DNA of 64,000 nt from Nocardioides piscis (GCF_011300215.1 NZ_CP049866.1:3473001-3537000), one strand, 5' to 3'; shown: positions 45,831 to 56,391, counted from the stretch's first letter. A program made the numbers and translations. The notes: a model not told the origin generated them from the sequence alone.

Positions 45831-46780
45831 TCCTCACCCTCACACCCAACCCGAGCATCGATCGCACGATCACGCTCGCGGGCGAGCTCACGCGTGGCCA
45901 GGTCCAGCGAGTCGTCTCGGTGACCTCCCAGGGCGGCGGCAAGGGCGTCAACATCTCGCGCGCCTCGGTCAGCGCCGGCGAGCCGACCGTCGCTGTCCTC
46001 CCCGCGGCCAAGGACGACCCCTTCGTGATCGAGCTGCTCGCGGCAGGCATCGACTGCCGCCCGGTGCGACCGGCGGGCGACGTGCGGGTCAACATCACCA
46101 TCACCGAACCCGACGGGACCACCACCAAGCTCAACTCCCCCGGCGCCAGCGTCGAGGCCGTCCACCTCGAGGCGATGGCCAGCACCCTCCTCGCGCGCGC
46201 ACCGGGGGCCAGCTGGACCGTGCTGGCGGGCTCACTCCCGGCTGGGGCGCCGCCGGAGTTCTATGCCGAGCTCGTACGTCGCCTGCACGCCACCGGCGCC
46301 AAGGTCGCGGTCGACACCAGCGACGCTCCGCTCCGAGCGCTGGTGGATGCGCTCCCCGACTCGGCGCCCGACCTGATGAAGCCCAACGGCGACGAGCTCG
46401 CGTCCTTCACGGGCGCCGACGCGGTCCAGCTCGAGGCCAACCCTGCCCAAGCCGCTGAGGCCGCACGCACGCTCGTCCGTCGTGGTGTCGGCGCCGTGCT
46501 GGCGACGCTCGGCGGCAACGGGGCCGTGCTCGTCACGGCCGACGGCGCCTGGCACGCCACGCCTCCGCCCACCACTGTCGTCAGCACCGTCGCTGCGGGC
46601 GACTCGAGCCTCTTCGGCTATCTGCTGGGAGACATCCGCGGGCTCAGCGCCCCGGACCGTCTCGCCCTCGCCGTCGCCTACGGCAGCGCCGCTGCCGGGC
46701 TGCCCGGCACCACCATCCCCGAGCCGGCGCACCTCCGCACCGACCTCGTCACCGTCACTGTCCTGGGAGGCAGCGCATGA
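45827..46780 (+). CDS. fruK: 1-phosphofructokinase
   Basis: 317 residues. LTPNPSIDRTITLAGELTRG, SQGGGKGVNISRASVSAGEP and VAAGDSSLFGYLLGDI (catalytic Asp) match the PfkB tagatose/1-phosphofructokinase group. It phosphorylates fructose 1-phosphate made by FruA. The GTG start overlaps fruR and the stop overlaps fruA by 4 nt. Confidence 0.95.
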   Translation: MILTLTPNPSIDRTITLAGELTRGQVQRVVSVTSQGGGKGVNISRASVSAGEPTVAVLPAAKDDPFVIELLAAGIDCRPVRPAGDVRVNITITEPDGTTTKLNSPGASVEAVHLEAMASTLLARAPGASWTVLAGSLPAGAPPEFYAELVRRLHATGAKVAVDTSDAPLRALVDALPDSAPDLMKPNGDELASFTGADAVQLEANPAQAAEAARTLVRRGVGAVLATLGGNGAVLVTADGAWHATPPPTTVVSTVAAGDSSLFGYLLGDIRGLSAPDRLALAVAYGSAAAGLPGTTIPEPAHLRTDLVTVTVLGGSA

Positions 46781-48849
46781 CCGACATCATCACCACCCAC
46801 CTGGTCCGACTGGACGCCAGCTGGGGCGCCGACAAGTCCGACGTGATCCACGCCCTCGCCGACGTGGTCGACGAAGCCGGACGCGCCCAGGACCGCGAAC
46901 AGCTCGTCGCGGACGCGTTCGCGCGGGAGGAGACCTCCAGCACCGGGCTCCCCGGCGGCATCGCGATCCCGCACTGCCGGACGACCGGTGTCTCCGAGCC
47001 CACCCTGGCCTTCGCCCGCCTCGACCCGCCCGTCGACTTCGGCGCCAAGGACGGGCCCGCCGACCTCGCCTTCCTGATCGCCGCCCCGGCGGGTGGCGAC
47101 GCCACGCACCTCCAGCTGCTCACCAAGCTGGCCCGGTCGCTGGTCAAGCCTGCCTTCACCGACTCCCTCCGCGCGGCGGCGACACCGGACGAGGTCGTCG
47201 AGCTGATCGCGCAGGCGCTCGACGAACCAGCGAAGCCGACCCCCGCACCCGCGGCGACCGCACCGGCAGCCCCCTCCCCCACGGCCGCAACCTCCGACGC
47301 GCCCAGCCCCGCCGAACCCAGGCAGCTGGTGGCGGTCACCGCCTGCCCGACCGGCATCGCCCACACCTACATGGCAGCAGAGGCACTGGAGGCCGCGGCC
47401 GCGAAGGCGGGCGTGCCGATCGCCGTGGAGACCCAGGGCTCGGCCGGCGCGACGCCCCTGTCACCCGAGACGATCGCCAAGGCCGCTGCAGTGATCTTCG
47501 CGGTCGACGTCGGAGTGCGTGACCGCGGGCGCTTCGCCGGCAAGCCGATGGTGTCCTCAGGTGTGAAGCGGCCGATAGACGACGCCGACGCGATGATCGC
47601 CGAGGCGCTGCGCTATGCCGACGACCCGAGCGCACCCCGGGTCGAGGGCCACGCCGCCGAGGCGGGCGCTTCGCACGCCGGGACGGAGTCATGGGCTGCG
47701 CGGACGCGTCGGGTGCTCATGACCGGGGTCTCCTACATGATCCCGTTCGTGGCCGCGGGCGGTCTGCTGATCGCGCTCGGCTTCCTGCTCGGTGGCTACG
47801 AGATCGCTAACCACGCCGGTGCCGTGCTCGCCGACAGCACCCTCTTCAGCCCACCCGACCTCTCCGCCTACTCCGAGCCGAGCCTGGGCCACGTGCCGTT
47901 CGACTCAAGCGTGCTGGCCTACCTCGGCGCGGCGCTCTTCGTCCTCGGCAAGTTCGCGTTCGCCTTCTTCGTCCCCGCGCTGGCGGGCTACATCGCCTAC
48001 GCGATCGCCGACCGCCCCGGCATCGCCCCCGGCTTCGTCATGGGCGGGCTCGTCACCGACGTCGCCGGCTTCGGACTGCCGCAGAGCGGATTCCTCGGCG
48101 CGATCGTCGGCGGTGTCCTCGCTGGCGTCGTCGCCCACTGGATCGCCGGCTGGAAGGTGCCGACGTGGGCACGCGGCCTGATGCCGGTGCTGGTGATCCC
48201 GCTGCTCACCACGCTCGTCGTGGGCCTGCTGATGCTCGTCGTGCTGGGTCGCCCCATCGCGTCGCTCATGACGGCGCTCACCGACGGGCTGAGCTCGATG
48301 AGTGGCGGCTCGGCCGTCCTGCTGGGCATCGTGCTCGGCCTGATGATGGCCTTCGACATGGGCGGTCCCCTCAACAAGGTCGCCTACAGCTTCGCCGCCG
48401 CCGGTGTCGGAGGCGCGGCCCTGACCAACGAGGCGCCCGAGCTGAAGATCATGGCCGCGGTGATGCTCGCCGGGATGGTCCCGCCGCTCGCGCTCGCGCT
48501 CGCCACCGCCGTACGCCCGGGCCTGTTCACCGTGCCCGAGCGTGAGAACGGCAAGGCGGCCTGGCTGCTCGGAGCGTCCTTCATCACCGAGGGTGCGATC
48601 CCCTTCGCTGCCGCCGACCCGCTGCGCGTGATCCCCTCGATCATGGCAGGAAGCGCTGTCACCGGTGCCATGTCGATGGGACTCGATGTCGGGCTGCGAG
48701 CGCCCCACGGCGGAATCTTCGTGCTGTTCGCCGTGGACGGGATCCTCAGCTTCATCATCGCCCTCCTGGCCGGGACGCTCGTCGCCGCGACCCTGGTCGT
48801 CGTCGCCAAGAGCATCGGTCGCCAGGACGCCGACCTCGCCACCGTCTGA
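46777..48849 (+). CDS. fruA: Fructose PTS permease EIIABC
   Basis: 690 residues. EIIA (about 1-150) with GGIAIPHCRT and H66; a Pro/Ala linker; EIIB (about 183-290) with AVTACPTGIAHTYMAAEALE (C190); EIIC from about 300 with eight to ten helices (GVSYMIPFVAAGGLLIALGF; FDMGGPLNKVAYSFAAAGV; LLGASFITEGAIPFAAADP). It imports and phosphorylates fructose. One polypeptide with all three parts, usual for actinobacterial FruA. Followed by ptsH after 32 nt. Confidence 0.96.
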   Translation: MTDIITTHLVRLDASWGADKSDVIHALADVVDEAGRAQDREQLVADAFAREETSSTGLPGGIAIPHCRTTGVSEPTLAFARLDPPVDFGAKDGPADLAFLIAAPAGGDATHLQLLTKLARSLVKPAFTDSLRAAATPDEVVELIAQALDEPAKPTPAPAATAPAAPSPTAATSDAPSPAEPRQLVAVTACPTGIAHTYMAAEALEAAAAKAGVPIAVETQGSAGATPLSPETIAKAAAVIFAVDVGVRDRGRFAGKPMVSSGVKRPIDDADAMIAEALRYADDPSAPRVEGHAAEAGASHAGTESWAARTRRVLMTGVSYMIPFVAAGGLLIALGFLLGGYEIANHAGAVLADSTLFSPPDLSAYSEPSLGHVPFDSSVLAYLGAALFVLGKFAFAFFVPALAGYIAYAIADRPGIAPGFVMGGLVTDVAGFGLPQSGFLGAIVGGVLAGVVAHWIAGWKVPTWARGLMPVLVIPLLTTLVVGLLMLVVLGRPIASLMTALTDGLSSMSGGSAVLLGIVLGLMMAFDMGGPLNKVAYSFAAAGVGGAALTNEAPELKIMAAVMLAGMVPPLALALATAVRPGLFTVPERENGKAAWLLGASFITEGAIPFAAADPLRVIPSIMAGSAVTGAMSMGLDVGLRAPHGGIFVLFAVDGILSFIIALLAGTLVAATLVVVAKSIGRQDADLATV

Positions 48850-48881
48850 CCAGTCCACCCAACCCGAATCAAGGAGCACCC

Positions 48882-49124
48882 ATGCCCACCAAGTCCGTCG
48901 TCGTCGGCTCCGCCATCGGCCTCCACGCCCGACCCGCCGCGATCATCGCCGAAGCTGCTGGTGAGCTCGGCTCCGAGGTGACCATCAACGGGGTCGACGC
49001 CAGCTCCTCGTTGATGATCATGACCCTGGGCGCCGGCAACGGCGACACGGTCGAGGTCGCAGGTGACGACCCGGCAGCCGTCGACGCGATCGCCGCGCTG
49101 GTCGAGCAGGACCTCGACGCCTGA
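48882..49124 (+). CDS. ptsH: PTS phosphocarrier protein HPr
   Basis: 80 residues. AIGLHARPAAIIAEAAGELG contains the phosphorylated H15; SSLMIMTLGAGNGDTVEV has the Ser-46 region (SSSLM). It passes phosphate from enzyme I to FruA. An AAGGAG site lies 7-8 nt before the ATG. Last of the fru operon, which thus has its own HPr. Confidence 0.96.
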   Translation: MPTKSVVVGSAIGLHARPAAIIAEAAGELGSEVTINGVDASSSLMIMTLGAGNGDTVEVAGDDPAAVDAIAALVEQDLDA

Positions 49125-49133
49125 GCCGGTGAC

Positions 49134-50069
49134 TCAGTCGCGCTGGAGCAGGTAGCCCACTCGAACCTTGAGCGCCTGCTCCAGCTCGCCGAGCACGTCG
49201 GAGAAGAACTCACGACGATAGGTCTCGTCCGTGACCGCGAAGACGGCGAAGTAGAGCCCGCTGAACGCTGCGAGGAACGTGGAGACCTGCACCAGCTCCT
49301 GGCTGATCGGCCTGATGCCCCAGGGATAGGTCAACTGGCCCTCGATCCACTTCTCCAGGACCAGCTCGTCCATGGCGACGGCTCCGAAGACGATGAAGAA
49401 CCCGAAGACGGCCAGCGCCAGCAGCAGCACCTGGAGTGCCTGGGTGATCAGCAGCACCAGCACGAGGTTGGCCCGCTGCAGACCGCCGACGTCGGCGCGA
49501 TCACCGAGCTCCTCACGGCCGACCTCGTCGTCGAGGCGATCGACCTCCTCCAGCAGCCGCACGACCAAGAACCCGATCGCCATGACGGCGAACAGCATGA
49601 CGGCGGCCCACAGGAGCCCGCCGTCCAGGGCGGACGCCACCATCCAGACCTCGGTGTTGATGAAGAGGAACGTGATGAACAACAGCAGCATCGGCAGGGC
49701 CCGGGTGGCGAGCGGGAAGAGCAGCCGCAGGCTCGACAGGGTGCGTCGCAGGGCCCAGCGTGCGATCAGCCACACGCTCAGGGCACGACCCGCATAGAGG
49801 CCGGCCACCAGCAGCAGGACGCTGACGCCGACAGCGATGCCCGACGACACCCCGTTGTTCCTGCCCTCCGTGCTGGCGTGCTCCCACCAGCCGACGCCCA
49901 CCCCCGCGGGGACCGCGACGAGCAGGCCGACCGCGGCGACGAGCACCAGGCGCCCGCGGGCCAGTCGTCGGCGTACCTGCTCACGGATGGACTCGACGAA
50001 GTAGGGCAGCCCGTGCGCGCGGAACCACGTCTCGGCGTCCGCGGCCGTGCTCGGCAGGGGCCGGGTCAC
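49134..50069 (-). CDS. Conserved membrane protein of unknown function
   Basis: 311 residues with about six helices: LVLVAAVGLLVAVPAGVGVG; GIAVGVSVLLLVAGLYAG; AVMLFAVMAIGFLVVRLLEE; NLVLVLLITQALQVLLLALA. N-terminal WFRAHGLPYFVESIREQVRR is soluble. No known motif. The start overlaps the ribF stop by 4 nt, so probably co-transcribed with it; stop converges on ptsH, 9 nt apart. Confidence 0.75.
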   Translation of the reverse strand: MTRPLPSTAADAETWFRAHGLPYFVESIREQVRRRLARGRLVLVAAVGLLVAVPAGVGVGWWEHASTEGRNNGVSSGIAVGVSVLLLVAGLYAGRALSVWLIARWALRRTLSSLRLLFPLATRALPMLLLFITFLFINTEVWMVASALDGGLLWAAVMLFAVMAIGFLVVRLLEEVDRLDDEVGREELGDRADVGGLQRANLVLVLLITQALQVLLLALAVFGFFIVFGAVAMDELVLEKWIEGQLTYPWGIRPISQELVQVSTFLAAFSGLYFAVFAVTDETYRREFFSDVLGELEQALKVRVGYLLQRD

Positions 50070-51001
50070 GCCAGGATCTCGCGCGCGCGGCGCACGTCGT
50101 CGTGCATGGTCTCGACCAGGGCCTCGATGCCCTCGAACTTCACCATGCCGCGCAGGCGCTCGACAAAGGTGACCTCGACCTCGACGCCGTAGAGGTCGAG
50201 GTCGTCGCGGTCCAGGACGTAGGACTCCACCCGGCGCGCCCGCTCACCGTCGAACGTCGGGTTGGTGCCGACCGAGATCGCGGCGGGGAACGTCTCCCCC
50301 GTGTCGAGGCGGGTCAGCCGCCCCGCATAGACCCCGTCCTCGGGCACTGCCGCGCTGGCCGGTGCCGGGACGTTGGCGGTCGGATAGCCAAGCTCGCGGC
50401 CCCGTTGGTCACCCTTGACGACGACCCCGCGGAGCGAGAAGTGGCGCCCCAGCGCGTCGGCAGCGCCGGCCACGTCGCCGACGGCGAGTCGCCCCCTGAT
50501 GTAGGTCGAGCTCCACACCTCGGGCCCGCCGTCCAGGGCGATCCCCTCCACCACGAAGCCTCGCTCGGCTCCCACCTCGCGCAGCAGCGGCACGTCCCCG
50601 GCCGCCCGGTTGCCGAAACGGAAGTTGGCTCCCACCACCACGGCGCGTGCGCCCAGCGCGTCGACGATGACCCGATCGATGAAGTCCTGGGGCGACCAGG
50701 ACGCGATCTCGAGGTCGAACCTCATCACGAGCACGGCGTCGACGCCGGCCTCCTCGAGCAGGCGGGCGCGCGCGGCCATGTCGGTCAGGGCCGGCGGAGC
50801 GTGCTCGGGCCGGAGCACCGCGATCGGGTGCGGGTCGAACGTCACCACCACGACGGTCTCCACCCCCACGGCCGCCGCCGTCTCCCGCGCCTGGGACAGC
50901 ACGTGCCGGTGTCCGAGGTGGACGCCGTCGAAGTTGCCGATCGTGACGACCGTCGGGCCGAGGTCGGCCGGCACGTCGTCCAAGGAGGCCCAGGTCTGCA
51001 C
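50066..51001 (-). CDS. ribF: Bifunctional riboflavin kinase / FAD synthetase
   Basis: 311 residues. TIGNFDGVHLGHRHVLSQAR (nucleotidyltransferase HxGH-type) and the C-terminal kinase part with GRELGYPTANV and GVYAGRLTRLDTG match RibF, which converts riboflavin to FMN and FAD. GTG start at 51001 preceded by TACGCT (51013-51008) at 6 nt spacing (leaderless pattern). Confidence 0.96.
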   Translation of the reverse strand: MQTWASLDDVPADLGPTVVTIGNFDGVHLGHRHVLSQARETAAAVGVETVVVVTFDPHPIAVLRPEHAPPALTDMAARARLLEEAGVDAVLVMRFDLEIASWSPQDFIDRVIVDALGARAVVVGANFRFGNRAAGDVPLLREVGAERGFVVEGIALDGGPEVWSSTYIRGRLAVGDVAGAADALGRHFSLRGVVVKGDQRGRELGYPTANVPAPASAAVPEDGVYAGRLTRLDTGETFPAAISVGTNPTFDGERARRVESYVLDRDDLDLYGVEVEVTFVERLRGMVKFEGIEALVETMHDDVRRAREILA

Positions 51002-51039
51002 GGGCGAAGCGTACTCAGGCGGCTGCGTGGACGACGCAA

Positions 51040-51072
51040 CACCGGGCCCACCTGGCGGTGGCGGGCCCGGTG
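51040..51072 (-). terminator. Terminator of the secreted-protein gene
   Basis: Arms CACCGGGCCC and GGGCCCGGTG around 13 nt, 14 nt after the stop at 51087 (minus strand), ahead of the ribF promoter. Confidence 0.7.
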
Positions 51073-51086
51073 TGCGAGCTCGTGGC

Positions 51087-51941
51087 CTACTTGAGCTTGA
51101 TCGTGCGGACCATGCCCATGAACGCGTGTGGCATCCCGCCCATGCTGGCGTCGGGCCAGAAGCACAGCATCGCGTAGTTGCCCCGGGGCAGCTTGTACTC
51201 GAAGGAGACCGTCTGGCCGGGATCGATCACGGCCGAGTCGACCGTGTGTCGGAAGTCGACCGGCGGCCGACCCTCCTCTGTCTGCAGGAACATCTTGACC
51301 TGCTTGAGCGTGGCGCCCTTGCGCATCTTCGCCAGGATCACGAAGTGGTTCTCGCTGGCCCGGTTCTTGAAGGTCAGGATGCCCTTGTTCGAGATCGACT
51401 TGGGCTTGTTGGACCACTTCGTGGCCCGGACAGCCTTGATCGTGGCGGCGGCGGGCACGGCAGCGCCGGTCTCCTCACCGACCGCCGTGAAGCTGATCCA
51501 CTTGTCGACGTCGGTCTTGGCCCGCGTGTCCAGCGCCACGTAGTCACCCGGCGCCAGGTCGACCCAGAACCGGGTCGGCTTGTCCGGGAGGCTGGCCACG
51601 CCACCGATGAACGTGGAGTTGGCCTCGAACCGCCTCAGGGCGCTCATCTTGCCGCCGTCGAGACCCTTCTTGACGTCCGCCTCGGCCTCTTCCTTGGTGT
51701 AGCCCTCGGCCAGCGTCATGACCTGGAAGCCGGACGGCTTGGCACTGGTGACGACGAACTCGTTGACCCCCGGCTGGACAGTGGCGGGCATCGTGATCAT
51801 GCGCGTCGAGCTGATGCTGACGGCCACCGGCCCCGCGGCGGCACTGCTCGTCGAGGCCGCCTCGGCTGTGACCGCGGCGCCTCCAACGGACGCGACGAGT
51901 GCGGCGCTGGCGATGGCCGCGCCGATCCTGCTCTGTCTCAT
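51087..51941 (-). CDS. Secreted protein of unknown function
   Basis: 284 residues, MRQSRIGAAIASAALVASVG is a signal peptide (cleavage near AEAAS). Two Ig-like or cupredoxin-like halves follow, with PATVQPGVNEFVVTSAKPSG, ARFW-type strands and a C-terminal LPRGNYAMLCFWPDASMGGM, then PHAFMGMVRTIKLK. The Cys-Met-His arrangement (LCFWPD...MGGMPHAFMGM) hints at a copper or haem site but is not proven. GGAGAAC ribosome site before the ATG. Stands alone. Confidence 0.75.
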   Translation of the reverse strand: MRQSRIGAAIASAALVASVGGAAVTAEAASTSSAAAGPVAVSISSTRMITMPATVQPGVNEFVVTSAKPSGFQVMTLAEGYTKEEAEADVKKGLDGGKMSALRRFEANSTFIGGVASLPDKPTRFWVDLAPGDYVALDTRAKTDVDKWISFTAVGEETGAAVPAAATIKAVRATKWSNKPKSISNKGILTFKNRASENHFVILAKMRKGATLKQVKMFLQTEEGRPPVDFRHTVDSAVIDPGQTVSFEYKLPRGNYAMLCFWPDASMGGMPHAFMGMVRTIKLK

Positions 51942-52090
51942 GTGTTCTCCCGTTGTGTGTGACGGGATGGTTCGCTCCACCCCATCTGGACACATTGCGC
52001 CTCACCACCGCTCCTGCCAACGGGTAGTTGAAAGTGGTCTAGACCCTTCAGCGCGGTCCGCCCGGCCCCAGCCAGGGTGTCGGCGCGGCC

Positions 52091-52966
52091 TCAGCCGACG
52101 AAGACGGCGACCGGGCGCGCACCGTCCGGGGTGCTGGCATAGAGCGCCAGGAACTCGCCGTCGGGGGCGAACAGGGCATGCTCGCCGGGACCGGGGAGCA
52201 CCAGGTCGAGCCGGCGACCGAAGCGGACGTGGGACGACTGTTCCGAGTCGAGGTCGACCGACGGGAACGTCATCCGCGCAGCGTCGGCGATGTCGACGAG
52301 GGAGAGGTCATCGGCGTGCTGCTCGAGGGTGCGTGCAGTGTCGAGGTCGAACCCACCCACCGCCGTACGACGAAGTGCGGTGAGATGGCCGCCGACCCCC
52401 AGGGCGGCGCCGACGTCGCGCGCGATCGCGCGGATGTAGGTGCCGCTCGAGCACCGGACCGAGATGTCGACGTCGAGGAAGTCCCCCACGACCCGCTGGT
52501 CGAGGACCGCCAACGAGTGGATCCGGACCGGTCGTGGCTTGAGCTCGACCTGCTCGCCGTCGCGCACGCGCTGGTAGGCACGCTTGCCGTCCACCTTGAT
52601 GGCGGAGACTGCCGTCGGCACCTGCATGATGTCGCCGACCTGCTCGGCGAACCCGGCCTCCACCACCCCGGGCTGGTGATGTGACGCCGGCGTCGTGGCG
52701 ATGACCTCGCCCTCCGCGTCGTCGGTGGTCGTGGAGACGCCGAGCCGCACGGTGGCGTCGTAGCCCTTCTCGGTCAGCATCAGGTGGCCGAGAAGGCGCG
52801 TGGCGCGGTTGATGCCCAGGACCAGCACCCCGGTCGCCATCGGGTCGAGGGTGCCGGCATGGCCGACCTTGCGGGTGCCGGCGATGCGGCGAACACGTGC
52901 GACGACGTCGTGCGAGGTCATCCCGGCGGCCTTGTCGACGACGACGAGGCCGGCGCGGTCAGTCAT
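52091..52966 (-). CDS. truB: tRNA pseudouridine(55) synthase
   Basis: 291 residues. [20 protein letters not shown] and [20 protein letters not shown] (catalytic D41) identify TruB; the C-terminal [20 protein letters not shown] is also diagnostic. Makes pseudouridine 55 in tRNA. It overlaps the rbfA end by 8 nt, so they are coupled. Last gene of the rimP-nusA-ylxR-infB-rbfA-truB run. Confidence 0.96.
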   Translation of the reverse strand: MTDRAGLVVVDKAAGMTSHDVVARVRRIAGTRKVGHAGTLDPMATGVLVLGINRATRLLGHLMLTEKGYDATVRLGVSTTTDDAEGEVIATTPASHHQPGVVEAGFAEQVGDIMQVPTAVSAIKVDGKRAYQRVRDGEQVELKPRPVRIHSLAVLDQRVVGDFLDVDISVRCSSGTYIRAIARDVGAALGVGGHLTALRRTAVGGFDLDTARTLEQHADDLSLVDIADAARMTFPSVDLDSEQSSHVRFGRRLDLVLPGPGEHALFAPDGEFLALYASTPDGARPVAVFVG

Positions 52967-53438
52967 CGTCGAGGTCGTCCTCGTCACGGTCGCCCTGCTC
53001 GTCGTCCAGGTCCTCGTCGACGACCTCGCGGGGCTTCTTGTAGGGGTCGGGCTCGCCGGCATAGGTCTCGCCCCGCAGGGCAGCCACGGCCTCGTCCTGT
53101 GCCTTGGCGCGGGCGAGCACCTCTTCGAGGGCGCGTGCGCTCTCCGGCAGGGCGTCGGGGATGAAGGTCAGGGACGGGACGATGCGCATCCCCAGCTGCT
53201 TGGCGACCTCGGAGCGGATCACGCCCTTGGCCGACTCGAGCGCGGCGGCGGAGCTCTCGCGCTCCTCCTCGCCCCCGAGCACGGTGTAGAAGATCGAGGC
53301 CTGCTGGCTGTCGCCGGTCACCCGGACGTCGGTGATGGTGACGAAGCCCAGGCGCGGGTCCTTGATCCGTCGCTCGAGCATCTCGGCGACGATCACATGG
53401 ATCCGGTCGGCGATCTTGCGGACGCGGGGGTTGGTCAT
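52959..53438 (-). CDS. rbfA: Ribosome-binding factor A
   Basis: 159 residues. [40 protein letters not shown] and [20 protein letters not shown] are RbfA; a long acidic tail ([19 protein letters not shown]) ends the protein. It aids 30S maturation in the cold. The 130-nt gap to infB holds only the palindromes. Confidence 0.96.
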   Translation of the reverse strand: MTNPRVRKIADRIHVIVAEMLERRIKDPRLGFVTITDVRVTGDSQQASIFYTVLGGEEERESSAAALESAKGVIRSEVAKQLGMRIVPSLTFIPDALPESARALEEVLARAKAQDEAVAALRGETYAGEPDPYKKPREVVDEDLDDEQGDRDEDDLDDD

Positions 53439-53470
53439 GGGTCCACTCTTTCAAACAGCCCTGCATTTGT

Positions 53471-53558
53471 TCCCCCGCTCGTGCGGGGGATCGCCTTGAT
53501 GAGTGTCGCAACACTCGAGAAGTGTCGGCTCCCCCGCACAGGCGGGGGAACCGACACT
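53471..53558. repeat. Palindrome cluster P3 between infB and rbfA
   Basis: Three hairpins in a row: TCCCCCGC/GCGGGGGA (53471-53490), GAGTGT/ACACTC (53501-53516) and AGTGTCGG-C-TCCCCCGC paired with GCGGGGGA-A-CCGACACT (53521-53558, loop ACAG). GC-box arms repeat with a 59-nt period. They lie inside a housekeeping operon. Confidence 0.75.
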
Positions 53559-53568
53559 CGTGAATCGA

Positions 53569-56379
53569 TCAGCTCCGGGCGATCTCGCGCATCTCGAAGG
53601 ACTCGACGATGTCGCCGACCTTGATGTCCTGGAAGTTCTTGAGCACGAGACCGCACTCGAAGCCTTCCCGGACCTCGGACGCGTCGTCCTTCTCGCGGCG
53701 CAGCGAGGACAGGTCGATGTTGTCAGCCACCACAGCACCGTCGCGCAGCACGCGAACCTTGGCGTTGCGGCGGATGAGTCCACCGATGACCATGCAGCCC
53801 GCGATGTTGCCGGCCTTGGACGAGCGGAAGATCTCGCGGATCTCCGCCTGACCCAGGGTCGACTCCTCGTAGACCGGCTTGAGCATGCCCTTGAGGGCCG
53901 CCTCGATCTCCTCGATGGCCTGGTAGATGATCGAGTAGTAGCGAATCTCGACACCTTCCTTGTCTGCCATCTGGCCCGCCTTGCCCTGCGGCCGGACGTT
54001 GAAGCCGATGATGATGGCGTCGGAGGCAGCCGCCAGGTCGACGTTGGTCTCGGTGATCGCACCGACACCGCGGTCGATGACGCGCAGCGAGACTTCCTCG
54101 CCCACGTCGATCTTGGCGAGCGCGTCCTCGAGCGCCTCGACCGAACCGGACACGTCGCCCTTGAGGATGAGGTTGAGCTCCTGGCTCTCGCCCTTCTCCA
54201 TGGAGGCCATGAAGTCCTCGAGGCTGCGACGCACGCGACGCTTGGCCTGCATGGCCGCACGCTCGCGCGCCTCACGCTTCTCGGCGATCTGGCGAGCCAT
54301 CCGGTCGTCCTCGACGACGATGAAGTTCTGGCCCGCGCCAGGCACCGCCGAGAGACCGAGCACCATCGCGGGACGCGACGGGTCTGCCTCGGTGATGTCG
54401 TTGCCGTGCTCGTCGAGCATGGCCCGGACGCGACCGTGAGCCGGACCGGCCACGATCGAGTCGCCGACCCGCAGGGTTCCGCGCTGGACCAGCACCGTTG
54501 CGACGGGGCCGCGGCCACGGTCGAGGTGTGCTTCGACCACGAGCCCCTGGGCGTCCTGGTTGGGGTTGGCTCGCAGGTCGAGCGAGGCGTCCGCGGTCAG
54601 GACGACGGCCTCGAGCAGCTTGTCGAGGTTGAGCCCCGCCTTGGCCGAGACGTCGACGAACATCGCGTCGCCGCCGTACTCCTCGGGGATGAGGCCGTAC
54701 TCGGTCAGCTGGCCGCGGACCTTGGTGGAGTCGGCGTCGGGCTTGTCGATCTTGTTGACCGCCACCACGACCGGCACGCCGGCAGCCTTGGCGTGGTTGA
54801 GCGCCTCGACCGTCTGCGGCATGACACCGTCGTCGGCCGCGACCACCAGGATCGCGATGTCGGTGGCCTGGGCACCACGGGCACGCATGGCGGTGAACGC
54901 CTCGTGACCGGGGGTGTCGATCAGGGTGATGCGACGGTCGGTGCCGTCGACCTCGGTGTGGACCTGGTAGGCACCGATGTGCTGGGTGATGCCACCGGCT
55001 TCCTTGTCCACGACGTTGGCGTTGCGCAGCGCGTCGAGGAGCTTGGTCTTTCCGTGGTCGACGTGACCCATGACGGTGACGACAGGAGGACGTACGACGA
55101 GGTCACCCTCGTCGCCCTCGTCGGCACCGAACTCGAGGTCGAACGTCTCGAGCAGCTCACGGTCCTCGTCCTCGGGCGAGACGATCTGCACGACGTAGTT
55201 GAGCTCCTCACCGATGAGCTCGAACGTCTCGTCACCGACGGACTGGGTCGCGGTGACCATCTCGCCGAGCGAGAAGAGCATCTGCACCAACGCGGCTGCG
55301 TCGACGTTGATCTTCTCGGCGAAGTCGGTCAGCGAGGCGCCGCGCGCCAGGCGAACGGTCTCGCCGTTGCCCTTGCGGACGCGCATGCCGCCGATCGTCG
55401 GGGCCTCCATGGCCTCGAACTCCTGGCGACGGGCGCGCTTGCTCTTGCGACCACGACGCGAGGGGCCGCCGGGGCGACCGAAGGCACCCTGGGTCTGGCC
55501 ACGCTGGCCGGGACGCTGGCCGGGACGGCCGCTGGCCGGCGGGCCGAACCCACCCGGACGACCGGGAGCACCACCGGGTGCGCCGCCGGGACCACCGCGA
55601 CCGGGAGCACCGCGACCGGGAGCACCGCCGGGACCACCGCGACCCGGAGCACCGCCGGGACCACCGCGACCGGGGCCACCACCGGGGCCGCCGCGACCAC
55701 CCGCGCCGCCGCCGAAGGCAGCAGGCGACTTGGGCATCATGGCGGGGTTGGGACGAGGCATGCCCGGACGTGCCGGCGCGCCGCCCTCGCGGGCAGCCGG
55801 CGGCCGTGGCGGGCGCTGCTCGCCAGCGGCGGCAGCAGCAGCGGCGGGGTCCTCGGAACCGGAGGGGGGCGCCGGTCGACGACCCATCCCCTGGCTGGAC
55901 GCGAACGGGTTGTTGCCCGGACGCGGGGCGCCGGGACGAGCAGCCGGGCGAGGTGCGGGCGACGGGGGCTTGGGCGTCCCCGCGGCCGGGGCCTCCGGCT
56001 CGGGCGCGGTCGGCGGCTCGGGTGCGGCCGGGGGCTCCTGCGCCGCGGGCGCCACCTCGGCGGGGGTCTCGACGGCGGGCGCCTCGGCGACGGGGGCTGG
56101 CTCGTCGACGGACTTGGCGGCAGCCCGCGGGCCGGGCTTGGGGCCAGGCTTGCCAGAAGCCGGCTTGGCGGCCTCGGCAGGCGCCTCGGCAGCGGGGGCG
56201 GCCGCCGAGGCGGACTTCAGCTCCTCGCCGTACTGCTTCTTGAACCGCATCTCGACGGGAGGCTCGACGGTCGACGAAGCCGACTTGACGAACTCACCCA
56301 TCTCCTTGAGCTTCTCGAGAACGAACTTGCTCTCGACGCCGAACTCCTTGGCGAGTTCATGGACTCGGGTCTTTGCCAC
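53569..56379 (-). CDS. infB: Translation initiation factor IF-2
   Basis: 936 residues. N-terminal IF2-N ([20 protein letters not shown]), then a long Pro/Ala/Gly/Arg low-complexity linker ([10 protein letters not shown] repeats about 220-310), then the GTPase domain: [20 protein letters not shown] (G1), [15 protein letters not shown] (G3), [13 protein letters not shown] (G4), and C-terminal IF2 domains. It places initiator tRNA on the 30S subunit. GTG start at 56379, with the SD hidden in a hairpin. Confidence 0.97.
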   Translation of the reverse strand: MAKTRVHELAKEFGVESKFVLEKLKEMGEFVKSASSTVEPPVEMRFKKQYGEELKSASAAAPAAEAPAEAAKPASGKPGPKPGPRAAAKSVDEPAPVAEAPAVETPAEVAPAAQEPPAAPEPPTAPEPEAPAAGTPKPPSPAPRPAARPGAPRPGNNPFASSQGMGRRPAPPSGSEDPAAAAAAAGEQRPPRPPAAREGGAPARPGMPRPNPAMMPKSPAAFGGGAGGRGGPGGGPGRGGPGGAPGRGGPGGAPGRGAPGRGGPGGAPGGAPGRPGGFGPPASGRPGQRPGQRGQTQGAFGRPGGPSRRGRKSKRARRQEFEAMEAPTIGGMRVRKGNGETVRLARGASLTDFAEKINVDAAALVQMLFSLGEMVTATQSVGDETFELIGEELNYVVQIVSPEDEDRELLETFDLEFGADEGDEGDLVVRPPVVTVMGHVDHGKTKLLDALRNANVVDKEAGGITQHIGAYQVHTEVDGTDRRITLIDTPGHEAFTAMRARGAQATDIAILVVAADDGVMPQTVEALNHAKAAGVPVVVAVNKIDKPDADSTKVRGQLTEYGLIPEEYGGDAMFVDVSAKAGLNLDKLLEAVVLTADASLDLRANPNQDAQGLVVEAHLDRGRGPVATVLVQRGTLRVGDSIVAGPAHGRVRAMLDEHGNDITEADPSRPAMVLGLSAVPGAGQNFIVVEDDRMARQIAEKREARERAAMQAKRRVRRSLEDFMASMEKGESQELNLILKGDVSGSVEALEDALAKIDVGEEVSLRVIDRGVGAITETNVDLAAASDAIIIGFNVRPQGKAGQMADKEGVEIRYYSIIYQAIEEIEAALKGMLKPVYEESTLGQAEIREIFRSSKAGNIAGCMVIGGLIRRNAKVRVLRDGAVVADNIDLSSLRREKDDASEVREGFECGLVLKNFQDIKVGDIVESFEMREIARS
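55560..55710. repeat. GC-rich short tandem repeats encoding the GRGGPGGAP linker of IF-2
   Basis: Variants of 9- to 30-bp units built from CCACCGCGACCGG and GGAGCACCG encode the Arg-Gly-Pro linker of IF-2. Recombination or replication slippage could change its length among strains. Confidence 0.75.
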
Positions 56380-56391
56380 GTGAAAACTACG

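Noticed and set aside
53471..53558. CRISPR array
   Set aside because: Only two GC hairpins, not identical, with a self-complementary middle instead of a spacer, and no cas gene in the window.
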